From positions 1-43,866 of the forward strand of contig JABDHF010000017.1 in assembly GCA_013285595.1 (NCBI GenBank): DNA of 43,866 nucleotides, given 5' to 3'. Positions 1-7,432 of the stretch are shown here, piece by piece; the first letter of the stretch is position 1, and each line of letters opens with the position of its first letter. The notes below the pieces were generated by a model that saw only the letters and a program-made list of their open reading frames with translations, did not search any database and was not told the origin of the DNA. Source of the DNA: Bacteroidota bacterium (GTDB lineage Bacteria; Bacteroidota; Bacteroidia; Chitinophagales; Chitinophagaceae). The translations under genes were made by a program, and so were the position numbers.

Positions 1-1
1 C

Positions 2-550
2 AAGGCTACCGGCTCTGCACGCTCGGTATCAGGCTTTAATATTTATGAGGCCATACATGAGTGCCGCGACCTGCTTGACAATTATGGCGGCCACTTTTAC
101 GCTGCAGGTATGACGATGAGCGAAGACCGCGTAAACGAATTTATCAGCAGGTTTGAAAACGTTGTAGCATCAACCATCACAGCCGACCAGCAGGTGCCCG
201 AAATAGAAATAGATGCGGAAATACCGCTGTCGCTGGTAAAGCCTGCGGTTAATAACATACTGAAACAACTTGAGCCTTTTGGCCCGGCAAATATGAAACC
301 CGTATTCCTGACACGCAACCTATACGACTACCAGGAAAGCTCGAGCCTGATAAAGGAACAACACCTGAAAATAGTGGCTCATCAAAAAAATGGCGCTATT
401 ATAGAGGGTATTGGTTTTGGCATTGGTGATAAGTTCGATATAGTAAAAAGCGGGCCTTTTGATATGCTTTATAACCTGGAAGAAAATGAATATAATGGTA
501 ATACCAAACTACAGGTGAAAGTGGTAGACGTAAGAAGAAGTGTGGCATAG
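2..550 (+). CDS. recJ: Single-stranded-DNA exonuclease RecJ, C-terminal part (5' truncated by window edge)
   Basis: The reading frame is open from base 2 to the TAG at 548-550, so only the 3' part of the gene is in the window. The first residues (KATGSARSVSGFNIYEA, then DLLDNYGGHFYAAG) match the DHHA1 substrate-binding region of RecJ, with the GSARS and GGH signatures. The rest is the oligonucleotide-binding-like C-terminal domain (LEPFGPANMKPVF is typical). RecJ is a 5'-3' single-strand DNA exonuclease of recombination and mismatch repair. The catalytic DHH domain lies upstream, outside the window. An internal ATG at 110 is in frame but falls inside the DHHA1 domain and is not the start. Confidence 0.93.
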   Translation, partial: KATGSARSVSGFNIYEAIHECRDLLDNYGGHFYAAGMTMSEDRVNEFISRFENVVASTITADQQVPEIEIDAEIPLSLVKPAVNNILKQLEPFGPANMKPVFLTRNLYDYQESSSLIKEQHLKIVAHQKNGAIIEGIGFGIGDKFDIVKSGPFDMLYNLEENEYNGNTKLQVKVVDVRRSVA

Positions 551-562
551 CTGTCAGATTTA

Positions 563-592
563 TTGTGGTTTGATTGTAGTTTCTTAATTTTG
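563..592 (+). promoter_or_regulatory. Bacteroidota-type promoter for the YVTN propeller gene
   Basis: A perfect TAnnTTTG box (TAATTTTG, 585-592) has a TTG at 563-565, 19 nt upstream. This fits the Bacteroidota primary sigma-factor pattern (-33 TTG, 19-21 nt, -7 TAnnTTTG). It lies 67 bp before the ATG at 660, so a leader of about 60 nt is inferred. Confidence 0.55.
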
Positions 593-659
593 CTATATCC
601 CTCCCACCACTATGAGCTTACTTTATTGAAGAACATGGCTAACGATACAACCGTTTAAT

Positions 660-1682
660 ATGAGATGGACCTTTAATCTGCTACTAGCTATCGCAACAAT
701 ACCTGCCGCTTATAGCGCAGCCCAGGCGCAAGCTTCCGGCTATCATGTGGTAAAATCTTTCCGGATACAGAGCGGTGGTAAATGGGATTATATAGCTGCC
801 AGCCCGGTAACCGATAATATCTATGTATCGCATGGGTCGCAGGTAAACATTCTCAATAAAAATAATGGTGATTCGGTTGGCGTTATCAGTAATATTGAAG
901 GCGTACATGGTATTGCATTTGCCCCGGATTTTAAAAAAGGGTTTACCAGCAACGGCAAACTTAATACAGTAACCGTATTTGACATTAATACCAACGAAGT
1001 GCAGGCCCAGGTAAAGACAGGTGTAAACCCTGATGCTATTATGTATGATCCTTACTCAAAAAAGGTATACGTATGCAATGGGCAAAGCAAAGACCTGACT
1101 ATCATAAACCCTGAAAATAATGAAGTAGTAAAGACGGTAGCGCTAGGAGGAAAACCAGAAACAGCAGTATCTGACGAGGATGGTAAGCTGTACATCAATA
1201 TAGAAGACAAAAACGAAATAGTGGTAGTAAATACTAAAACCTACACTGTAGAAAAACGCTGGAAAACGGGTAAGGGAAAAGAACCATCTGGACTGGCAAT
1301 AGATATAAAAACCAAACGACTGTTTGCAGGTTGCAGTAATAAATTGCTGGTGGTAATAGGTGCAGATAATGGTAAGGTGATCAAAGAATTACCAATAGGC
1401 GCTGGATGCGATGGCGTGGCCTTTGATCCTGAATACGACTACATATTCGCGGCTAATGATGATGGTACATTAACTGTAGCTCTTGAGAAAAACGCCAGCG
1501 ACATTACCGTGATAGATAATGTGCCTACCAAAAAAGGCGCCCGTACGCTAGCCGTAGACTTAAAGGCACATCTTATATTCCTCCCTACTGCCGATTTTGA
1601 AGAAGCCGCAGCAGGCGAAAAACACCCACCAATGGTACCCGGCACCTTCCAGGTATTGGTAGTAAGAAAGAGAATTTACTAA
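660..1682 (+). CDS. Exported YVTN-repeat (YncE-like) beta-propeller protein
   Basis: The 340-residue protein starts with a signal peptide (MRWTFNLLLAIATIPAAYSA, cut probably after AQA). The rest is built of repeated 40-residue blades of the YVTN/NHL-like type, such as IYVSHGSQVNILN, VTVFDINTNEV, KVYVCNGQSKDLTIIN and LYINIEDKNEIVVVN. Such propellers are periplasmic or surface binding scaffolds, and no enzyme motif is visible. The ligand cannot be read from sequence. It appears to be transcribed alone from the promoter at 563-592. A 247-bp gap separates it from the next operon. Confidence 0.75.
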   Translation: MRWTFNLLLAIATIPAAYSAAQAQASGYHVVKSFRIQSGGKWDYIAASPVTDNIYVSHGSQVNILNKNNGDSVGVISNIEGVHGIAFAPDFKKGFTSNGKLNTVTVFDINTNEVQAQVKTGVNPDAIMYDPYSKKVYVCNGQSKDLTIINPENNEVVKTVALGGKPETAVSDEDGKLYINIEDKNEIVVVNTKTYTVEKRWKTGKGKEPSGLAIDIKTKRLFAGCSNKLLVVIGADNGKVIKELPIGAGCDGVAFDPEYDYIFAANDDGTLTVALEKNASDITVIDNVPTKKGARTLAVDLKAHLIFLPTADFEEAAAGEKHPPMVPGTFQVLVVRKRIY

Positions 1683-1712
1683 CCCCCTCCAATGCTGATT
1701 ATCTGTTATACC

Positions 1713-1810
1713 GGTAGGCGGGTGACTACCAGGGTCGGCCCCTGTTGAGTGTCTTCATCTTGACCGTGTTCCAGCAATCCTAACAGCTCTGGCTACGAGG
1801 ATTCGATCCT
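1713..1810. other. GC-rich intergenic stretch with three short hairpins (possible RNA)
   Basis: Between the YVTN gene and the next operon the sequence is GC-richer than most intergenic DNA here. It can form three perfect 5-bp hairpins: GGTAG/CTACC (1713-1730), CAGGG/CCCTG (1730-1744) and AGGAT/ATCCT around a TCG loop (1798-1810). There is no open reading frame of note. It could be a small RNA or a 3'-end structure. No known RNA family was recognised, and transcription is not shown. Confidence 0.22.
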
Positions 1811-1884
1811 AACGCAGCTTTATTATCTCCCTCTTTTTTAGGTTCATTCCCAATTAACCTTGCGATAATAATTTGGTAACATAG

Positions 1885-1928
1885 AAAAAAGACCTTCGCC
1901 CGGTTTCCTTACAGAATCGGCCTTTTTT
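1885..1928 (+). promoter_or_regulatory. Terminator-like hairpin abutting the start codon of the porin operon (possible attenuator)
   Basis: AAAAAAGACC (1885-1894) pairs with GGCCTTTTTT (1919-1928) with one A-C mismatch, and the T-run ends 1 bp before the ATG at 1930. This is the shape of an intrinsic terminator placed in the 5' leader. A weak -7-like box (TAACCTTG, about 1856-1863) upstream would place the hairpin inside the leader. It may attenuate the 1930-5929 operon, or it may end read-through from upstream. Confidence 0.4.
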
Positions 1929-1929
1929 A

Positions 1930-2670
1930 ATGCGTATCATTATTTGCCTCATTGCATTATGCTCTGTTTTTCTCTTTTCTTTTGGCAAAAAGAAGAAGAC
2001 ACCACGCATTAAATTTAAATGCGATTCGTTCAAATCGCTAAAGAATATACCGGAGCCATCTGATATTGTTTACGATAAGGAAAGTGATCATTTTTTTATA
2101 GTAAGCGACGATGGGTTACTTTTTGAGTGCGACCTCACCGGCAAGATCATCAGGAAAGCCAGGGAGGAAGGAATGGACTTTGAAGGCGTGGAGGTAAAAG
2201 ACGGCTTTGTGTATGTATCTGACGAAAGGCCAAGGAAAGTGTATAAATACCGTAAAAGTGACCTCTCTTTAGTGAAGATATATTCTGTGTCGTGGGGAGG
2301 AGCTATGAATAAAGCTTTTGAATCCATCACTTACAATAGCACCAAAAATTGCTTTGTAATGGTATCACAGCAACCTGTGATAGTATTTGAATATGATACG
2401 GCTTTTCACGAGCTGGAACGTCATCCACTACATATAGCGAAAGACATCAATGGCGCCCGGTGGTACAATGGCGATATATACCTGCTGAGCAGTGCTGACG
2501 ATTGCATATTTAAATGTGATGCAAACACTTACGAGCCAAAATGCAGCTATAATATAGATATGATAAACCCTGAAGGGCTCGCATTCGATGCTAATGGCAA
2601 TGTGCGCGTAACCGCTGACGCCACGCAACGGTTATACTTCTTTAAAAACCTCCCAACAATAATACAGTAA
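1930..2670 (+). CDS. SdiA-regulated-like beta-propeller protein
   Basis: The 246-residue protein has an N-terminal signal or anchor (MRIIICLIALCSVFLFSFG) followed by a basic stretch (KKKKTPR). It then has propeller blades typical of the SdiA-regulated family: DIVYDKESDHFFIVSDDGLLFECDLTG, the MDFEGVEV motif and LAFDANGNVRVTAD near the end. The DFEG and NPEGLAFD signatures are shared with this family of predicted surface-binding propellers. Its biochemical role is not established. It lies 17 bp before the porin gene in the same direction, so it probably heads the same transcript. The start follows directly after a terminator-like hairpin. Confidence 0.68.
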   Translation: MRIIICLIALCSVFLFSFGKKKKTPRIKFKCDSFKSLKNIPEPSDIVYDKESDHFFIVSDDGLLFECDLTGKIIRKAREEGMDFEGVEVKDGFVYVSDERPRKVYKYRKSDLSLVKIYSVSWGGAMNKAFESITYNSTKNCFVMVSQQPVIVFEYDTAFHELERHPLHIAKDINGARWYNGDIYLLSSADDCIFKCDANTYEPKCSYNIDMINPEGLAFDANGNVRVTADATQRLYFFKNLPTIIQ

Positions 2671-2687
2671 AACAAAACACACAAGCA

Positions 2688-3911
2688 ATGAGAAAAATAT
2701 TATTTATTGCATTGGCGCTAACCGCCTTAGCCGTACACTCGTACGCACAGGAGTTTTCAGAGTTCACTGATAACAATGCAAGAAAGCTTACCCTGGGTGG
2801 CGACAATAACTCCATCCAGGTGGGCGGTAGGGTATCCGGCTACTATGAGTTCCGCTGGCTGAAGCCGGGGAATGATAACTACAGCCACAATGGCTGGGCC
2901 ATGAAAGATGGAGACCTTGATGTACTGGGCCGTACCGCCAGTAAGTTTGTATACGAGTTTCATTTTAGCTTACTTGACCTGGCCACAGCTGCAGCTACGC
3001 AAAATACTGCCGCACCAGATGCCCCCGGCATTAAAGCAGGCTACCTGGAATATAGGGGCTGGCCGGTAAGAATAAAATTCGGGTTCGATAAGGTCCCCTT
3101 CTCGCAAGGTTCGTTAAATGATGTATGGGCCAGCCCTATGCAGAGTCACGCAAATCTTTATAGCGGCGACTTGTTTTCGCGCAGGGATTTCGGCATTACT
3201 TTAAATTACCGCACCTGGAAAGAAAGGATCAACTTATATGGCGGCGTATATAGCGGCCTGGGCGAAAACTTTTTCGAGTACGGCAATGATGCCAGCGGCA
3301 GATTTGAATATATAGGCCGTGCGGAGTTCAGCTTCCCGGGCAAAATGAAGTACTGTTCTATAGACGAAGAGAACTCTGCAAAACCTCAATTCCGCATAGG
3401 TATTGATGGCAGATATGAAGATAAACGCCAGCCAGCAGGGCAGTCGATCCTGACTGATGAACCGGATGCGATAGGCCCTTATGGCATTAAGTTGTTTGAC
3501 GGTAAGCGCCTTGTATACGGAGCTGACGCAATGCTAAAATACAAAGGCATCTCAGCGCTTTTTGAAGCAGATATGATGAAATGCCAGCCTACCGACCCTT
3601 CAGATCTTCTGTACGCAGGCACACCGGCTTCTTTCAACCGCGGATATGTAAAAGCAGGAGGTATAGTTACCGGCCTCAATTATAACTTCGAAAAGATACA
3701 TTCGGTATTCTCTGTACAATACGAGCATTTTAATACTAACGACCTGCAACAAGGCGAGCAGGAGTGGATGTACTACGGTTATGCCTATAAAGTAGATGGG
3801 TTCAATTCTGTTTTCAAAATTGAATATTACAAACCAACACTGGAAGACCATAATGGAAGCCCTTTGAAATATTATCAGCAGATACGCGTAGGCTACCAGG
3901 TAGTATTTTAA
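2688..3911 (+). CDS. Outer-membrane porin, OprO/OprP-like
   Basis: The 407-residue protein has a signal peptide (MRKILFIALALTALAVHSYAQ) and then alternating amphipathic beta-strands ending in a terminal aromatic (VGYQVVF), the usual barrel C-terminus. The early GGRVSGYYEFRW strand and the middle segments (YLEYRGWPVRIKFGFDKVPF, FSRRDFGITLNY) resemble the phosphate-selective porin O/P family. That family forms trimeric pores for anions, and phosphate or polyphosphate is the usual cargo. Here the cargo is inferred only from family and from the secreted nuclease two genes downstream. It is 17 bp after the propeller gene and 41 bp before the lipoprotein. Confidence 0.72.
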   Translation: MRKILFIALALTALAVHSYAQEFSEFTDNNARKLTLGGDNNSIQVGGRVSGYYEFRWLKPGNDNYSHNGWAMKDGDLDVLGRTASKFVYEFHFSLLDLATAAATQNTAAPDAPGIKAGYLEYRGWPVRIKFGFDKVPFSQGSLNDVWASPMQSHANLYSGDLFSRRDFGITLNYRTWKERINLYGGVYSGLGENFFEYGNDASGRFEYIGRAEFSFPGKMKYCSIDEENSAKPQFRIGIDGRYEDKRQPAGQSILTDEPDAIGPYGIKLFDGKRLVYGADAMLKYKGISALFEADMMKCQPTDPSDLLYAGTPASFNRGYVKAGGIVTGLNYNFEKIHSVFSVQYEHFNTNDLQQGEQEWMYYGYAYKVDGFNSVFKIEYYKPTLEDHNGSPLKYYQQIRVGYQVVF

Positions 3912-3952
3912 TTAAAGCAACATTTTAAACATCATTCAACATAATTAACAAC

Positions 3953-4564
3953 ATGAAAAAAATATTTCTTTTTATAGCGCTTATTTCCATTGTAGCTGCG
4001 TCGTGTGTAAAAGACCGGCTGCAACCAGTAGCCGGGCCCGTTGTAATATCACATGCAGATACACTGCTGTATTACTGGGACTTCAATACCCAGGATTCGT
4101 CTAACCGCACGCCTACGTATGGTGTGCATACCGGCGCCATATATAAATACTACTGCGCGTATATAGATTTTACGGGAGGCTCTAACCTGAATTTACACGG
4201 CGCCAGCGATTCCGGCCAATGCCTCAGGCTCCGCAACCCTTACGACTCTGTGATATTCTATATGCCTACCACGGGCTACGATAGCATATCTATAGCTTTT
4301 GCGGTAGAAGCTTCTGGTAGTGGCCCATCTTCAAGCGCTATCTATTATACTACTGATGGTGTTAAGTATATTTCTACAGCGCTTGGTAATAACTCTTTTC
4401 CTATAGGCACTACATTTTCCGCAGTTACTTATAGCCTGCAGTCTGATCCTAATGTGAAGAACAACCCTAAGTTTGCCATTAAGATAGTACCGCTGAATAA
4501 CAATTCCGGCACCTCTGGCAACGACAGGATAGATAATGTAAGCATGATGGGAGTGAAACAATAA
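3953..4564 (+). CDS. Lipoprotein of unknown function in the porin-nuclease operon
   Basis: The 203-residue protein has a lipoprotein signal (MKKIFLFIALISIVAASC, lipobox VAASC). The mature part is rich in Ser, Thr, Asn and Tyr and looks like a beta-sandwich (YYWDFNTQDSS, a YDSISIAFAVEASGSG strand, GNDRIDNVSMMG at the end). That pattern recalls the choice-of-anchor or DUF5689-type jelly-roll modules of Bacteroidota. It ends 3 bp before the nuclease start, so the two are almost certainly translated from one mRNA. A surface substrate-binding role is inferred from context only. Confidence 0.6.
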   Translation: MKKIFLFIALISIVAASCVKDRLQPVAGPVVISHADTLLYYWDFNTQDSSNRTPTYGVHTGAIYKYYCAYIDFTGGSNLNLHGASDSGQCLRLRNPYDSVIFYMPTTGYDSISIAFAVEASGSGPSSSAIYYTTDGVKYISTALGNNSFPIGTTFSAVTYSLQSDPNVKNNPKFAIKIVPLNNNSGTSGNDRIDNVSMMGVKQ

Positions 4565-4567
4565 TAG

Positions 4568-5929
4568 TTGATGGATCAAGTACTACGAAAGCTATTTTTG
4601 GCGCTTATATTTATGTCGGGTAGTCTTGCAGCTATTGGCCAGACGGACACCCTGCGCGTAATGGCTTACAATGTGCTGTATTATGGCAATGGCTGCCAGG
4701 GGCCTACGGCCAAGTATCACCAATACCTGGAAACGATCGTTGGGTATACGAACCCGGATATACTGTCGCTGGAGAAGATGGCAGCCATACCCGTATCTTC
4801 CGGAGATAAGTATGCCACCGCACCTGCGGGCTTTGCCGATTCCATACTTGCCTTTGCGCTCAATGCCGCATACCCCGGCAGGTATGCGTATTGTCCGTTT
4901 ACCAATACAGCGCATGGCAGTAACATGGCGGTACTGTTTTACGATCAGCGTAAATTGGGCTTCGTATCTCTTGTGTCTTCTTACGTCAATATAACTGACT
5001 TCAACACCTACAAGCTATATTACAAAGACCCCAACCTTGCCCGCACACGCGATACTACGTTCTTGTACATATTGCCTGCACACGACAGGTCGGGCGATGA
5101 GAATGCCGATGTCCGGACAGCCCAGATAACAGAAGAAATGAAGCATATAAAGGAGCACTTTACTTATTTGCCTAACTTCCTGAACCTTGGTGATTTTAAT
5201 GTAAGGGGTTCTGAAGAGGGTTTCTATCAATTGCTTACTGCTACGCCAGATAGCGCATTCCGATTTTTCGATCCACCTTTTTTCCCCGACAAAAAACTAT
5301 CTTACCCGGCTAACTGGGACCATAACAACAGCTTTGCAGCCTATCTTACCACCTCTACAAGGGCGAAAGGTGATGCACCAAATGACTGCGGCAGTACTGG
5401 CGGCGCCAAGAACTGGTATGATCATATCTTTATTTCTCCCTGGATAGTGAATAATACTAACTACATAAAATACATCCCTAACTCTTATCGCACAATAGGT
5501 AATGACGGCAAAAGATTTGGTACGTCTATCCATAATGGAAACCACAGCCTGCATACCAATATTATTGAGGCCCTCTACCAGATGTCCAACAAATACCCGG
5601 TGATGATAGATCTTGCTGTTACACCAAACACAACTGGCACAAGCCCTGCTGATCCTGAAATTGCTGGCATACCTGTTGTTGTAAATGAGGAGGCTGCCGT
5701 TACTAATCCTGTTGACGATGAGCTGGTATTGCATTTTCCTGCCAGTACTATAGGGCAGGATATACTGGTTGAGGCCGTAGATAAAGACAATAAGACCCAA
5801 TGGAGTAAAACTATGGTGGTGAAAGATGGGGAGACACGCATTAAGTGCAAATTATCACCCGGTACCTATCAGCTAAAGATCACCAGCCATCACAGCATCA
5901 TCCTCTATACGCAGATCACAAAGGAATAG
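4568..5929 (+). CDS. Secreted endonuclease/exonuclease/phosphatase-fold protein with T9SS-like C-terminal tail
   Basis: The 453-residue protein has a signal peptide (to about AAIGQ, residue 25). Its EEP domain shows MAYNVLYYGNG (Asn35), LSLEK (Glu69), NLGDFNVRG (208-214) and NWYDHIFIS (282-290). The last catalytic motif, usually S-D/N-H-x-P-V, reads S340-N-K-Y-P-V here, so the general-base His is replaced by Lys. Residues 380-453 form a T9SS type A-like sorting module (NPVDDELVLHF then LSPGTYQLKI), which suggests surface display or secretion. The family cleaves nucleic acids or phosphate esters. The missing His may mean reduced activity or a changed role. The gene is last in the 1930-5929 run. 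Confidence 0.78.
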   Translation: MMDQVLRKLFLALIFMSGSLAAIGQTDTLRVMAYNVLYYGNGCQGPTAKYHQYLETIVGYTNPDILSLEKMAAIPVSSGDKYATAPAGFADSILAFALNAAYPGRYAYCPFTNTAHGSNMAVLFYDQRKLGFVSLVSSYVNITDFNTYKLYYKDPNLARTRDTTFLYILPAHDRSGDENADVRTAQITEEMKHIKEHFTYLPNFLNLGDFNVRGSEEGFYQLLTATPDSAFRFFDPPFFPDKKLSYPANWDHNNSFAAYLTTSTRAKGDAPNDCGSTGGAKNWYDHIFISPWIVNNTNYIKYIPNSYRTIGNDGKRFGTSIHNGNHSLHTNIIEALYQMSNKYPVMIDLAVTPNTTGTSPADPEIAGIPVVVNEEAAVTNPVDDELVLHFPASTIGQDILVEAVDKDNKTQWSKTMVVKDGETRIKCKLSPGTYQLKITSHHSIILYTQITKE

Positions 5930-5935
5930 GTCTCA

Positions 5936-5971
5936 TTAATTTTCAATAGTTTCGTGCTGTTTGAAAATTAA
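5936..5971. repeat. Perfect 11-bp inverted repeat between the nuclease and transpeptidase genes
   Basis: TTAATTTTCAA (5936-5946) and TTGAAAATTAA (5961-5971) are exact reverse complements separated by 14 nt. The pair lies 6 bp after the nuclease stop and 8 bp before the L,D-transpeptidase start. It could be an AT-rich terminator or an operator for the downstream gene. A weak -7-like TAGTTTCG sits in the loop (5947-5954). Confidence 0.4.
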
Positions 5972-5979
5972 GTACCGGC

Positions 5980-6711
5980 ATGAAGTGTTGCGTGATCAGT
6001 CGTTTGCTGCAATTGTCTATTTGTTTGTTTGCCTGCCTTGTGCTGTTTGAAAAAGCTCATGCCCAGTTGGTTACTGGCAAAAATAAAGATACCGATCTCC
6101 CGCCGCCGCGCAATATTAAAGTGCTCGATGAGCATAAAGACAGCAAAGGCAATACAGTACGTACCATAGAATACGTGCAGGAAGGCAAGCATATTACCGA
6201 AACAATGGTGATACCTGAAGCAGGAAAAATAGGCATCAAAGTACCGGTTAACCCTGATACCTTGAATAAAGATTCTTTGCTCATAGTGGTCAATAAATCG
6301 CATTATATTCTTGAGGTCTATTATCGAAGGAAGATCATCAGATCTTATAAAGCAGTCTTTGGCCCTAAGCCCCTGGAAAATAAAATGATGGCTGGCGACC
6401 GCTGTACACCCGAAGGTTGGTACCGGATACTCAATAAAAACCCAAATTCTAAGTACGACAAATTTATGCTGCTCGACTATCCAAACGATTCATCGGTGAG
6501 CAGGTTCAAAACGCTGAAAGCAAAAGGCACAATACCTGCAACAGCACAGATAGGAGGAGATGTAGGCATACACGGCATATGGCGCGGAGGCGACGACCTA
6601 ATTGAAAAAAATGTATGCTGGACAGATGGCTGCATAGCTCTGAAAAATAAAGATATCGAAGACCTTTACAAGCTCGTAAACATAGGCACGCGCGTTTTGA
6701 TCAGGAAATAA
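5980..6711 (+). CDS. L,D-transpeptidase (YkuD family)
   Basis: The 243-residue protein has a signal peptide (to about AHAQ, residue 29). A YkuD catalytic domain occupies roughly residues 99-243. The active-site pattern is intact: His198-Gly199 (VGIHGIWRGG), then T215-D-G217-Cys218 (CWTDGCIALKNKDIEDLY). Cys218 is the nucleophile that forms 3-3 cross-links in peptidoglycan or attaches proteins to it, in the periplasm. The segment YTPEGWYRI-like (CTPEGWYRILNKNP) is also typical. It lies alone on the plus strand and converges on the epimerase gene through a hairpin at 6725-6753. Confidence 0.9.
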   Translation: MKCCVISRLLQLSICLFACLVLFEKAHAQLVTGKNKDTDLPPPRNIKVLDEHKDSKGNTVRTIEYVQEGKHITETMVIPEAGKIGIKVPVNPDTLNKDSLLIVVNKSHYILEVYYRRKIIRSYKAVFGPKPLENKMMAGDRCTPEGWYRILNKNPNSKYDKFMLLDYPNDSSVSRFKTLKAKGTIPATAQIGGDVGIHGIWRGGDDLIEKNVCWTDGCIALKNKDIEDLYKLVNIGTRVLIRK

Positions 6712-6724
6712 AAAAGCTAAGGAG

Positions 6725-6753
6725 TGATTGACTGGTCAAATACCCGTCAATCA
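6725..6753. terminator. Hairpin between convergent genes
   Basis: TGATTGAC (6725-6732) pairs with GTCAATCA (6746-6753). An inner GGT/ACC extends the stem after a single mismatch around a CAAAT loop. It fills the gap between the L,D-transpeptidase stop and the minus-strand stop at 6757, so it may end both transcripts. There is no long T-run. Confidence 0.5.
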
Positions 6754-6756
6754 ATA

Positions 6757-7413
6757 TTAGGATCTTGACAGTTTTACCATATCCGGCACATCAATTACTT
6801 GCTTCTCATAGCCTTTTGTTGCGCATTTTATCATGGCTATACCTACCTCCCTAAGCGTGCAGCTGCTATTAGGGAATAGCGCATGCAGCACCGGGTAAAG
6901 CCAGCCAAGCGCATTATATAGCTTCGGCGTATTCTTTGCACCTTTTGTAGCTTTCATTAATCCCGGGCGAAACATATAACTCCTCTTAAATGGTAGCTTC
7001 GCCAGGTCATTTTCTGTTTTGCCTTTTATGCGCGCCCACATGCTTTTGCCATGCTCAGTGCTATCCGTTCCTGCGCCCGATACATAGCAGAAGGTCATTC
7101 CCTCATTTACTACAGTCTCAGCAAAATGCAGGGTCAGGTCGTGAGTAAGGCGCGTATACTGATCCTCTTTCATCCCTACAGACGATACCCCCAGGCAAAA
7201 GAAGCAGGCATTATAGCCCTTCAGCTGATCAGCTACTGATGACAGGTCGAAAAAATTGCTGTGTATTATTTCCTTCAGCCTGGGGTGCGTTACTCCACAG
7301 GGTTTCCTGTTTATTACAATTACCCGCTCCACATCTTCGTGCAGCAGGCATTCGTGCAGTACGCCTTCTCCCACCATACCGGTGGCCCCGGTTATTATTA
7401 CGCTTATTTTCAT
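6757..7413 (-). CDS. NAD(P)-binding epimerase-like short-chain protein
   Basis: Translation from the ATG at 7413 gives 218 residues starting MKISVIITGATGMVGEG. This is the Rossmann GxxGxxG motif at the very N-terminus. A longer frame from 7467 exists, but it overlaps the upstream gene and adds residues unlike the family. YVSGAGTDSTEHG and WARIKGKTENDL match the atypical SDR group near HTATIP2/YwnB-like proteins, where S and K are the usual active-site residues. The substrate is unknown. It is 19 bp downstream of the deacetylase-like gene and probably in the same operon. Confidence 0.78.
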   Translation of the reverse strand: MKISVIITGATGMVGEGVLHECLLHEDVERVIVINRKPCGVTHPRLKEIIHSNFFDLSSVADQLKGYNACFFCLGVSSVGMKEDQYTRLTHDLTLHFAETVVNEGMTFCYVSGAGTDSTEHGKSMWARIKGKTENDLAKLPFKRSYMFRPGLMKATKGAKNTPKLYNALGWLYPVLHALFPNSSCTLREVGIAMIKCATKGYEKQVIDVPDMVKLSRS

Positions 7414-7432
7414 TGTTCTTTTATTAAGTACC

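Noticed and set aside
1724-1736. Match of GACTACCAGGGT to a conserved 16S rRNA stretch
   Set aside because: The likeness ends after 12 bases on both sides; no other rRNA sequence is present.
1790-1815. Possible tRNA T-arm (GGATTCGATCC)
   Set aside because: The flanks do not form a 5-bp stem around a 7-nt loop, and no anticodon arm or acceptor stem can be drawn.
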